Below, one piece after another: positions 7,040 through 15,600 of a DNA stretch of 32,405 nucleotides (the stretch's first letter is position 1; the number at the start of each line of letters is the position of its first letter). The notes beneath the pieces were generated by a model that saw only the letters and a program-made list of their open reading frames with translations, ran no database searches and was not told where the DNA came from. Position numbers and translations under genes: made by a program. Where the stretch lies: positions 1 to 32,405 of the forward strand of contig JAJRYT010000248.1 in NCBI GenBank assembly GCA_024275635.1, written 5' to 3'. The stretch is from Chloroflexota bacterium (lineage in GTDB: Bacteria; Chloroflexota; Anaerolineae; Promineifilales; Promineifilaceae).

Positions 7040-8074
7040 ATGCACACATTCTATTACTCAGGCCACACTCGTCACGATCCGCAGCAACTGCACCAACCGG
7101 AAACGCTGCCGCAAAATCGGTTTTTCAGTGAAGTTGCCCAGCGTGGCGGCCTCATACACCATGCATTACAAACATCTGATTTAGGCCCCATCACTGAACC
7201 AGGCAATTTTAGCATAGAGCCGATTGGCGAGATTCATGAGTACGGCCTGCTCAACCTCCTGCAAAACGCTTACGAGCGCATGTCTAACGAAGAACCCGCT
7301 CAAGTAGCTCTCCCCAACGCCTTTCCCAGGAATAAAACCATCTCCCACAAGCCCCGTTCTATCTGGGGACAGCTTGGCTATTACGCTTTTGATACCGCCT
7401 CCCCTATCCTGGAAGCCACCTGGGATGTGGCCTATTGGACAGCACAGGTCGCCATCAGCGCCGCAGCGCTGATCAATGTCAGAAGCAGCGGTGTGGTTTA
7501 TGCTTTATGCCGCCCGCCCGGTCATCACGCCGGCCCCAATTTTTACGGCGGTTTCTGTTACCTGAATAATGCGGCCATTGCAGCCAACTGGCTGGTGAAG
7601 CAAGGCCAGCGGGTGGCGATTCTGGATTTAGATTATCATCATGGGAATGGGACGCAGGCGGTTTTTTACGGCCGTTCCGACATCCTATTTTGCTCTATCC
7701 ATGCCGATCCCTTTTATGAATACCCCTATTTCTGGGGTTTCGCCGACGAAACAGGCAGTGGCAGCGGGGAAGGGTATAACTTCAACTACCCCTTGCCCCG
7801 CAGCGCCGACGAAGCCACTTACCGGCATACCCTCGACGAAGCGCTTAAACGTATCCACCAATACGTCCCCGACACCCTGCTCATCTCACTCGGTGTAAAC
7901 ATCGTTGAGGGCGATCCAGTCGGCCATTTTCAATTACCCCAGAATGCTTTAAACCGCATTGGCAAAGCTATCGCTGCCCTCCATCTACCCACCATCGTGG
8001 TACAAGAAGGCGGCTATTTACTGCCTTCTCTCGGCGAATGTGTTGTGGCTTTTTTGACCGGATTGATTGAATAA
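7040..8074 (+). CDS. Histone-deacetylase-superfamily amidohydrolase (acetylpolyamine amidohydrolase-like)
   Basis: 344 aa, close to the roughly 341-aa bacterial acetylpolyamine amidohydrolases. The zinc-dependent deacetylase motifs are present: CRPPGHHAG with the His pair 162-163, LDLDYHHGNGTQ with zinc ligands D198 and H200, GDPVG with the third ligand D292, and the transition-state Tyr in QEGGY (Y326). An Asn (286) replaces the usual Asp of the GFD-like segment; this is not a zinc ligand. The family removes acetyl groups from polyamines or other acetylated amines in the cytoplasm, so polyamine catabolism is the best guess; a lysine deacetylase is the alternative. The ATG at 7040 has only a weak upstream ribosome site. 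Flanking spacers carry AATTGGT-like repeats upstream and a nested inverted repeat downstream; no operon partner is evident. Confidence 0.88.
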   Translation: MHTFYYSGHTRHDPQQLHQPETLPQNRFFSEVAQRGGLIHHALQTSDLGPITEPGNFSIEPIGEIHEYGLLNLLQNAYERMSNEEPAQVALPNAFPRNKTISHKPRSIWGQLGYYAFDTASPILEATWDVAYWTAQVAISAAALINVRSSGVVYALCRPPGHHAGPNFYGGFCYLNNAAIAANWLVKQGQRVAILDLDYHHGNGTQAVFYGRSDILFCSIHADPFYEYPYFWGFADETGSGSGEGYNFNYPLPRSADEATYRHTLDEALKRIHQYVPDTLLISLGVNIVEGDPVGHFQLPQNALNRIGKAIAALHLPTIVVQEGGYLLPSLGECVVAFLTGLIE

Positions 8075-8076
8075 GA

Positions 8077-8168
8077 GTAACTATACCGTCTCTGGAGACC
8101 TGCGAGGTTTTTGCACGCTATCTCGTCGTCATCTCTCTGGTGAGAACCTCGCAGGTCTGAATAGTTAC
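8077..8168. repeat. Nested inverted repeat, possible terminator or mobile repeat
   Basis: Inner arms agacctgcgaggtt (8096-8109) and aacctcgcaggtct (8145-8158) are perfect 14-mers. Outer arms gtaactat (8077-8084) and atagttac (8161-8168) are also exact. The element fills the gap between the deacetylase stop and the next gene. There is no T-tract. The symmetrical nested design is as compatible with a small non-autonomous repeat as with a terminator. Confidence 0.65.
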
Positions 8169-8201
8169 GAATAAGAAGTTATTAACCAGCGTGAGGTTGT
8201 G

Positions 8202-8807
8202 ATGTCCCAATCAACTCAAACCTTCAACATGAATAAACCTGGCTGCCTGTTCTTATTCGGCCTATTTTGGGTCGGGTTTTCCACCATCTTTGTCATCATC
8301 GGCCTGACCCAGGACAATATCGCTTTTGCCATCTTTGGCCTGCTCTTTGTCCTGGTTGGCGTGGGAATGTTAATTTTTGCGCTATTTTCCTATTACACGC
8401 GCTTCCGGATCGGCCAACCAGAAATAACGATTTCAGAACAAACGCTGCGGGTGGGCGAACCGTTTACAGTAAGCTATTTTCACAGTTTTAACCGGAGCGT
8501 TCAGGTGGATAGCATCCGTGTGACGCTCCTGTTTAAGGAGACGGCTACCTACCAGCGGGGCACAGACACAACCACCGTCACCCATGACCATGTCATAACC
8601 GAATTTGAAGAACCGGGCGCTCAATTTCAGGCCGGTCATCTCATTCAGCAAAGCTATGATTTTCAAATTCCGCCTACCGGGATGCACACGCTCAAAGTCC
8701 GTCGCAACAAATTAGAATGGTTTATCCGTTTTCAAATGAAGGTCCCCCGCCTGCCTGACCTGGTGGAACAGTTTGAATTGGATGTTTTACCAGCGCTGAT
8801 GAGGTAA
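8202..8807 (+). CDS. Two-TM membrane protein with arrestin-like C-terminal domain
   Basis: 201 aa from ATG 8202; GTG 8199 is in frame, but TGAGG at 8192-8196 places the ribosome best for the ATG. Two hydrophobic helices (about 14-35 and 40-64) are followed by a beta-rich domain (about 70-201). That domain alternates strands, for example EITISEQTLRVGEPFTVSY and VDSIRVTLLFKETA, and ends MKVPRLPDLVEQFELDVLP. This resembles arrestin/Vps26/Spo0M-like folds, which bind proteins rather than catalyse. It is followed 7 bp later by a second arrestin-like gene, so the two probably act together, one membrane-bound and one soluble. Function unknown; the fold call is moderate. Confidence 0.65.
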   Translation: MSQSTQTFNMNKPGCLFLFGLFWVGFSTIFVIIGLTQDNIAFAIFGLLFVLVGVGMLIFALFSYYTRFRIGQPEITISEQTLRVGEPFTVSYFHSFNRSVQVDSIRVTLLFKETATYQRGTDTTTVTHDHVITEFEEPGAQFQAGHLIQQSYDFQIPPTGMHTLKVRRNKLEWFIRFQMKVPRLPDLVEQFELDVLPALMR

Positions 8808-8814
8808 GCACAGC

Positions 8815-9222
8815 ATGGCCCAACTAGAAATTGAAGTTACTTTAGATAATGGCGCTGAGTCGTTCGGCGCAGTCAAATATCAACCCGGCAGCGAAGTGAA
8901 AGGGACGGTCACGATTTTTCCCGATGGCGATGTGGAATGTAAGCATTTGTATATCCGCCTGGAATGGCACACGGAGGGACGGGGAACCCGCTACCAGGAG
9001 CCAATGGATGAGTTGGATGTATACCAGGGGACGTTGAAGGGTGGTTTCCCCAGTTCGTATGAATTCAACTTCCACCTGCCGGATGAGCCGTGGAGTTATG
9101 AGGGGCATTATGTGAGTGTGGTCTGGGCGGTGACGGTTCAGGTGGATGTGCCCTGGGCGAAGGATGCAAAGTATGAAGAAGCGTTTGTGATGCGGCCTGA
9201 GATGGGGGGGCGGAATTGGTAA
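8815..9222 (+). CDS. Small soluble arrestin-like protein
   Basis: 135 aa beginning MAQLEIEVTL. It has a single beta-sandwich with the arrestin-N pattern: YQPGSEVKGTVTIFPDGDVE, CKHLYIRLEWHTEGRGTRY and YEFNFHLPDEPWSYEGHYVS. The start is supported by GAGG overlapping the stop of the preceding gene (7-bp gap), which indicates translational coupling. There is no signal peptide, TM segment or catalytic motif. Bacterial arrestin-like proteins are poorly characterised and probably serve as scaffolds. The stop codon (9220-9222) lies inside the AATTGGT tandem repeat, which also encodes the last residues N-W, so repeat invasion may have reset the C-terminus. Confidence 0.7.
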   Translation: MAQLEIEVTLDNGAESFGAVKYQPGSEVKGTVTIFPDGDVECKHLYIRLEWHTEGRGTRYQEPMDELDVYQGTLKGGFPSSYEFNFHLPDEPWSYEGHYVSVVWAVTVQVDVPWAKDAKYEEAFVMRPEMGGRNW

Positions 9223-9255
9223 TTGGTAATTGGTAATTGGTAATTGGTAATTGAG
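9214..9255. repeat. Tandem heptamer repeat (AATTGGT)5
   Basis: Five perfect copies of AATTGGT at 9214-9248, followed by a variant, AATTGAG. The array sits exactly between two convergent genes, providing the plus-strand stop TAA and ending just before the minus-strand stop at 9256. Related AATTGGT/ACCAATT strings occur in other spacers (near 6935, 12470, 21850 and 25640). Confidence 0.9.
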
Positions 9256-9951
9256 TTACTGTTGGCGTTTATACTGATGGATTAAATCATTGGCCGTGAT
9301 TTGGCGAACGGCCGTTTCCCTCTGCCACACATCATACAAAAAATACTCCGCCCGGCGCAGATTCGGATAGAACGTATCATATAAAAATGCAGCCGCATCG
9401 GGAGCCAGCCTGGTACGCGCTGCGCCTGGTAGGGCAAAATAATCCAGGCGGCAGGCCAGCATCTGTTCATAATAATCCAGCGTGAGTATTTCATCCAGGC
9501 GCATCGTAACCAGGGGCAGCCCGCGCCGGGCAAACCGGGCGGTCAAATCCCGATGACTGCTTAAGAGTAGACGTAAGCCCGCATCACTATCCTGACCAAG
9601 TGTAGCAATCAGTTTCCGCCATGATCGGCGGTGAACTCTTTGCGCTTCATCCAGGAGAAGTATGTCGAGATCGGCCGCAGCTGTTTTGACGCGGTGTTCG
9701 CCAGGGGCCAGGTATTCATAGGCCACGCGCAAACCGTCCCGGTCAAAATAGTCGGCCAGTTTGAGTAAGGTAGTTGTTTTTCCGCTGCCCATTGACCCTA
9801 AAAGCTGCAAATGGATGAAATTGGTGGTGAGGAGCTTCCGAATCACAGCCGGCAAGATCGCCATCGCCGCCCATTCGTCATCCTGCAAAGCCCCAAACGG
9901 GTTGCGGCGGTAGCCTAAGGTATGATGAAAGAAAAACGGCCGTTCGGCCAT
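9256..9951 (-). CDS. AAA-type ATPase, ExeA/TniB-like
   Basis: A 231-aa P-loop ATPase. Walker A is GSMGSGKT (residues 52-59), Walker B is ILLLDEAQ (97-104), and a sensor-like LLLSSHRDLTARF follows. The N-terminus HHTLGYRRNPFGALQDDEW resembles ExeA/TniB-type AAA proteins (NPF motif before the ATPase core), which serve in secretion or transposition. No transposase or secretion partner is adjacent, so neither role is shown. It converges on the arrestin pair and is divergent from kinase 1, with about 130 bp between the two starts, where regulatory sites may be shared. The ribosome site upstream of the ATG is weak. Confidence 0.75.
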   Translation of the reverse strand: MAERPFFFHHTLGYRRNPFGALQDDEWAAMAILPAVIRKLLTTNFIHLQLLGSMGSGKTTTLLKLADYFDRDGLRVAYEYLAPGEHRVKTAAADLDILLLDEAQRVHRRSWRKLIATLGQDSDAGLRLLLSSHRDLTARFARRGLPLVTMRLDEILTLDYYEQMLACRLDYFALPGAARTRLAPDAAAFLYDTFYPNLRRAEYFLYDVWQRETAVRQITANDLIHQYKRQQ

Positions 9952-10025
9952 ATAATCACCGATGTTCCCCCAGCCGCTCGTATCATTTTCACGACATCAT
10001 CACTGAAGCGTATCCTGATGGCGTT

Positions 10026-10031
10026 TATAAT
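10026..10031 (+). promoter_or_regulatory. Possible -10 element for kinase 1
   Basis: TATAAT lies 50 bp before the kinase ATG, in the divergent spacer. The -35 region at the correct distance (CTGAAG, 10003-10008) is a poor match, so an activator or another sigma factor may be involved. GGAG precedes the ATG. Confidence 0.35.
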
Positions 10032-10081
10032 ATCGTCACAGCCAGGGCCAAACAAAACGTCAACATTCGTGGAGCAGTAGT

Positions 10082-12463
10082 ATGAACGATAACATACCGA
10101 GTTGGATCGGCAAAACACTCAGTAATCGTTATAAAATTGAGGAAGAACTGGGACAGGGAGGCATGTCGGCCGTTTTCAAAGCGTATGATCCCAATCTAAA
10201 ACGCCATGTCGCCATCAAACTCATCCACCCACACCTGACCGAAAACCCGGAATTCATCCAACGCTTTGAGCAAGAAGCGGCCGCCGTGGCCCAGTTGCGG
10301 CACAACAACATCGTCCAGGTCTACGATTTCAACCATCATCTCAGCGTCTATTACATGGTGATGGAATACCTGGTCGGGGAGCCGCTGAACAAAAAGCTGG
10401 ACGCGCTGAACAAGGCCGGCTTGCGTATGCCGTTGGCTGATACCATCCGCATTGTGGCCACCATTTGTGATGCGGTTGATTATGCCCACCAGCGCCGCAT
10501 GATTCACCGCGACCTGAAACCCGCCAACATCATCCTGGATTTATTGGGCGAGCCAATTTTGATGGACTTTGGCATTGCCAAGATCGTTGGCGGCATGGTT
10601 CACACGCAGACCGGCGCGGCCATCGGCACGGCCGCTTACATGTCGCCGGAACAATGGATGGGCGAAGAGGTAGACCACCGCGCCGACATTTACGCGCTGG
10701 GCATAATCCTCTACGAAATGTTGAGCGGCGCGCCTCCCTTCCAGGGTGATTCCACCTACAAAATCATGACCCAACATGTCAGCGAGCCGATTCCCGACAT
10801 CCGGCAGATGAACACCAATACACCTAATTCCCTGGTCGCTATCATCGAAAAGGCGCTTTCAAAGGATCGCAATGACCGCTATCAAACGGCCGTTGCGATG
10901 GCCAACGCCTTACACACAGCGGCCGTACACGTCCAAAGCCCCACCGACACGCTGGCCGCGCGACACCTGGACCGTCTCTCAGTGCTGTGGCAGCTGGCAC
11001 AAGACTTGCTTGAAGATCGCAAATATGCCGACTGCCTCGACAAACTGGATGAATTGAAACGCGCCGACCCCGATCATAAACAGCAGCAAGCAGTGCAGAT
11101 GCGACAGGATGCGCAAAACCGGCTGTACGGCCGTGCCGTCAAACAATTTCAGGCCAATAAGCTGGCCGACAGCGCCAACACCCTTCAGGAATTGCGCCGT
11201 CACGCGCCCGATTACCCCGGCCTGGAGCAGTTAGAAACGCAAATCAACCAGGGAATGGCCCTGCAAGCCACGCAAAACCGGCTTAAAAGCCTGTATGAAG
11301 AAGCCGTCAAATTTCTGGACGGTCACCAATACCAGCAAGCGCTGGATAAATGGGAAACCATCCAGAGAGAACCGGGCAGCTTTGAATTTCCTGATGACTG
11401 GCAGGTGGAAAAACGGGCCAAACAAGGTGTCGCCAGCAATTTATATACCGAAGGATTGGCCGCATTGAGTCAGGGGGATACAAATCGCGTCCTGTCTTTG
11501 TGGCAGCAGGTGCGGGAGTATGACCCGGAGTTCCCTGACCGGCAAAATCTGATAGGACAGGTGGCAACGCGGCGGGAAGAACGGCGCAAGAGATGGGCGC
11601 TGCTGTGGCGGCTGGGCGGCGGCGCGCTGGCTGTTTTGGCGCTGGCCGCTTTCTTCGCGTTCCGAGGCGGTGGCAGCAGCGATGAAACGCTGTATCTGAT
11701 GCTGACGCGAACGGCGGCCGCCGTCGCCGTTCTGCCGACAGAAACGCCCCAGCCAACCGAGACGCTAAAACCGACAGCAACGGCCGTCCCCCCCACCGCC
11801 ACCGACACGCCCACCAGCCAGCCAACGGCAACGGCCGCTCCTACCAATACGCCAACGGCCGTTCCCACCAACACCCCCACCACAGAACCTTCCCCCGCAG
11901 CCACGCTTGATGCGCGGGCGCTCGTCCTCGAACCATCCTCCATTTTCACCGGACCAGACGCCGGCTCGGCCAAAGTAGCCATTTTGCACGTTGATGACCG
12001 GGTGGACGTGATCGGCCGTTCCAGCAACAGCAACTGGCTCTACGTGCGTACCGGGGATGGCGACCAGGGCTTCGTCTTCAGCGAGCGCGTGCAATGGGAA
12101 GGGGACATCGCCGCCCTCCCCGTGAAATTCGGCGCAGCCCCGCCGGCTACAGCGACTTCGCCCCCCATAACCGGCTCCGGCGGCCCACTCACATTCAACT
12201 TGTGGGGGCTGTCCGACACCATTCGCTGTGAAGCGCCCGGCTCGGCGGCCTGGTTCCAAACCGTCTTCATGGAAGGAGAAGGCGGCAGCGGAATTTATAC
12301 CTACTTTTGGGAAGGCGAACCGGTCGGCGGCCCCACCAGCGACAGTATTACTGTCGAACTGCACAGCTTTAGCGCCGCCATTATCGGGACAGGCATGGTC
12401 ACGGCCAGCGACGGCCAATCCACAACCGCGGGATTGTTCCTCCCCAACCCGGATTGCCCATGA
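10082..12463 (+). CDS. Transmembrane Ser/Thr protein kinase with TPR-like, SH3b and unnamed C-terminal domains
   Basis: 793 aa. The PknB-type kinase domain (about 17-280) has GQGGMSAVFKA, catalytic K46, HRDLKPAN (142-149), DFG (162-164) and SPE (188-190), so it should be active. Residues 290-500 are helical TPR-like repeats (KYADCLDKLDELKR, YQQALDKWETI). One TM helix (about 508-527) follows basic residues RREERRKRW. Outside are a Thr/Pro linker (550-608), an SH3b domain (about 612-672: VAILHVDDRVDVIGRSSNSN, WLYVRTGDGDQGFV) and a conserved C-terminal domain (about 702-793) with two Cys and WFQTVFMEGEGGSGIYTYFW. It is probably a surface sensor signalling inward, with SH3b binding peptidoglycan or peptides. 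It is paralogous to the split kinase at 18749. About 200 bp separates it from kinase 2. Confidence 0.9.
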   Translation: MNDNIPSWIGKTLSNRYKIEEELGQGGMSAVFKAYDPNLKRHVAIKLIHPHLTENPEFIQRFEQEAAAVAQLRHNNIVQVYDFNHHLSVYYMVMEYLVGEPLNKKLDALNKAGLRMPLADTIRIVATICDAVDYAHQRRMIHRDLKPANIILDLLGEPILMDFGIAKIVGGMVHTQTGAAIGTAAYMSPEQWMGEEVDHRADIYALGIILYEMLSGAPPFQGDSTYKIMTQHVSEPIPDIRQMNTNTPNSLVAIIEKALSKDRNDRYQTAVAMANALHTAAVHVQSPTDTLAARHLDRLSVLWQLAQDLLEDRKYADCLDKLDELKRADPDHKQQQAVQMRQDAQNRLYGRAVKQFQANKLADSANTLQELRRHAPDYPGLEQLETQINQGMALQATQNRLKSLYEEAVKFLDGHQYQQALDKWETIQREPGSFEFPDDWQVEKRAKQGVASNLYTEGLAALSQGDTNRVLSLWQQVREYDPEFPDRQNLIGQVATRREERRKRWALLWRLGGGALAVLALAAFFAFRGGGSSDETLYLMLTRTAAAVAVLPTETPQPTETLKPTATAVPPTATDTPTSQPTATAAPTNTPTAVPTNTPTTEPSPAATLDARALVLEPSSIFTGPDAGSAKVAILHVDDRVDVIGRSSNSNWLYVRTGDGDQGFVFSERVQWEGDIAALPVKFGAAPPATATSPPITGSGGPLTFNLWGLSDTIRCEAPGSAAWFQTVFMEGEGGSGIYTYFWEGEPVGGPTSDSITVELHSFSAAIIGTGMVTASDGQSTTAGLFLPNPDCP

Positions 12464-12544
12464 TTTTCTGTAATTGGGTAATTGGCAATTAGTTCGTGTC
12501 ACAAAGTTTGCGCCATACTGCCAGCCTATTTCACGATCTGTTGA

Positions 12545-12573
12545 TTGCCCATAGCACTTTTTTTCATTATAAT
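12545..12573 (+). promoter_or_regulatory. Candidate promoter for kinase 2
   Basis: TTGCCC (12545-12550), a 17-bp spacer and a perfect TATAAT (12568-12573) lie about 90 bp before the ATG at 12663. The surrounding AT-rich tract is unusual for this GC-rich region, and AGGAG precedes the ATG. It suggests separate transcription from kinase 1. Confidence 0.5.
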
Positions 12574-12662
12574 CTTTTTAATAAAGTTTATTATTGACTG
12601 CAAGTTTTTGCTAACCCAAACCCTAATTGTGAGCCTCTGCCACAGTTGAATAGGAGATTGTT

Positions 12663-15600
12663 ATGACCGACTCTCGGCCTAGTTGGATCGGCCGTACTAT
12701 CGGTAATCGTTACCGGATAGAAGAACGGCTTGGACGTGGCGGCATGTCCTCCGTTTACAAAGCCACAGACCCCAATTTACAGCGCAGTGTCGCCGTAAAA
12801 ATTATCCATCCGCACCTGTCCGAACACCCGGAATTTGTCAAACGGTTTGTGCAGGAAGCGGCGGCTGTGGCCCAACTGCGCCACCCCAACATCATTCAGG
12901 TTCATGACTTCAACAACGAAGGCGACACCTATTACATGATCCTGGAACATGTACCCGGCGAAACATTGGAAGAGAGACTGATATCGCTTAAACAAGCTAA
13001 TTTGCGCCTGCCTTTGTCAGAAACCATCCACATCCTCGCCAACCTGTGCGACGCCGTAGCTTATGCCCACGAACGCAACATGGTTCACCGCGACCTTAAG
13101 CCTTCTAATGTCATCATCAACCTTCTGGGCGAGCCAATCTTGATGGATTTTGGCATCGCTAAGCTGGTCGGCGGCGACCGGGTACATACGGCTACCGGGG
13201 CCACCATCGGCACGGCCGCTTACATGGCCCCGGAACAGGTGATGGGCGAAGGCGTTGATCATCGCGCCGATATTTATTCATTGGGCATAATGTTGTTCGA
13301 GATGGCCAGCGGGCAGCAGCCGTATCAGGGCAAATCGGCGCTTACAGTGATGATGAAGCACGTCAAAGAACCGATTCCCGACATCCGTATTTTGAACAGC
13401 AATGTGCCGGATGTGTTGGTTGGCATTTTGGAAAAGGCGCTGGCTAAAAATGCAGATAACCGTTTTTCCTCGGCGATTGAAATGGGAACGGCTTTACGCA
13501 TGTTGGGCCAACAGTCCCTGGAATCAACGTCTACTCAAATCTATGTTGAGTCGGAAACGGCCGTTCCCGACTCTCCAACCCCGCCGCAGGCCGAACCCGT
13601 TGCGCCCCCAGTTAAACCGGCCGCCGATGAAGAACCGGCGGCCGTCGAAGAAGCGCCGCCGCCGCTCAAAGAGCCTCTCAATCGCCGCCTTCTGGCCGGT
13701 ATCGTCGTTTTGATTCTAATTTTAGGGGCCGGGGCCGCTTTTTTGTGGCCGCGATTGTTCCCTGCCCTGCCCCCATCAACCGGCATGGTACAAATTCCCG
13801 CCGGAACCTACACCGTCGGCCAGGGTAATGGCGGCAGCCATAATGCCCTAGCGCAGTCAGTTGACCTGCTCGCCTACTGGCTCGATGAGCGTGAAGTGAC
13901 CAACGCTGACTACGCCGAATTTATCAGCGACAAGAATGCCGACACGCCCGCGGGCTGGGCCAATGGCGCGCCACCGACCGGACAGGAATTGTACCCGGTG
14001 CAGGGCGTCACCTGGGAAATGGCGCAAGCCTACTGCCGTTGGGCCGACAAACGCCTGCCAACCGAGGCCGAATGGGAAGCAGCCGCCCGTGGCCCCGATG
14101 TGCTGCTCTACCCCTGGGGTGATGATCCCCGCCTAGTGAGTCTGCCGGCCGGCGGGAGCTATGCCACCGGAACGATTCCCGCCAACCGCAGCGTGTTTAA
14201 CGCTTTTGATATGGCCGGGAATGTGTGGGAATGGGTAGACAGCCCTTACACGGCCGTTCCCTCCGGCCAACAAGTATTGCGCGGCGGCGCGTATGACAAT
14301 CAGCGCGATCTGACCTACCGGCTGGTCGGCGACCCCGACGTGCCCACGATGCGCGTCACCGCCGGGTTCCGCTGCGCCGCCACTGAAGTCGAAATTGTTC
14401 CAGCGACCGATGTTTTAGTTGAGGAAGAATTTACTGACCCGGAGAGCGGCTGGAAAACAATGGATGACGGCCGTATCTTCTTCGGCTACCACCAACCCGA
14501 TTTTTATCATGTGCAAGCCGGCCAGCCGGAAACTTTGTCCACCTCCTTTTTTGGCGGCCAGTTTGATGACATCACCATGGAAGCGTTGGTCTTTGTGGAC
14601 GCTGTCGATACGGAAGACGGCGATTTCCGTTATGGTCTGATCGTGCGCCAAAATGAGGAGGATTATTACGCTTTCACCATCTCTCCCCGTGCCGAAACCT
14701 GGTACGCGCTGCAACATACCGCCGCCGGGCTGGCCGTGCTAGAGCAAGGCGATGCGGCCACCCTGCATGGGTTGGCGGGCGGTATAGACAGGCTGCGCGT
14801 AGATGTCAGCGGCGATGAGTTTGCTTTTGCGATTAACGGCCGTCTCGTGACCCAATTCAGCGCTGACGGTACGACTTCCGGCGACATAGGCTTCCTGGTA
14901 GAAACATTTGACGAAACCCGCGCCCACGTTCATTACGATCGGCTGATTGTGCGTCCGGCCGTTTATGATCCCACCAGCGCGGCGGTCGCTGCTGTGCCGG
15001 CGTCAGAGCCGACGGTCGAATTGGCTGCCGCCCTCCCCACCGCCGAATCCACCCTTAAACCAACGACCGCGTCCACCGAACCGTCCCCGGCGGCCACGCC
15101 ATTACCTTCCCTGCCCTCTTCCACCAGCATGGTTTGGGTAGATGGCGGCACGTATGATGTGGGTGACAATACGGCCGTTACCATCAACCCGTTTTGGATT
15201 GACCAGTACGAAGTCAGCAACGGCCGTTTCACCGATTTTCTCAGCCAATCAGGGCAAGACACCGGTGTTTCAGCCGGGCCAGATAACCACCCGGTTCACG
15301 GCGTCACTTGGGAGATGGCTAACGCCTACTGCCAAGGGGCCGGTAAACGCCTGCCCACTGAAGCGGAATGGGTGGCCGCCGCACGCGGCCCGCATGGCTG
15401 GTTGTATCCCTGGGGCGATGAGAGAACGGCCGTTTCTCTGCCCGCCAGCGGCACGTACCCCATTGGCAGCATCCCTACCAACCGCAGTTTCTTCGGCGCT
15501 TTCGATATGGCCGGTAACGTGTGGGAATGGGTAGGCGACCCGGCGCTGCCGATTCTCGACGGCCAGCGCGTCCTACGCGGCGGGGCCAACAGCTTCCAGC

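Noticed and set aside
9214-9255. AATTGGT array as a CRISPR or iteron origin
   Set aside because: Units are 7 bp with no spacers, sit between convergent gene ends, and no cas or replication initiator gene is present.
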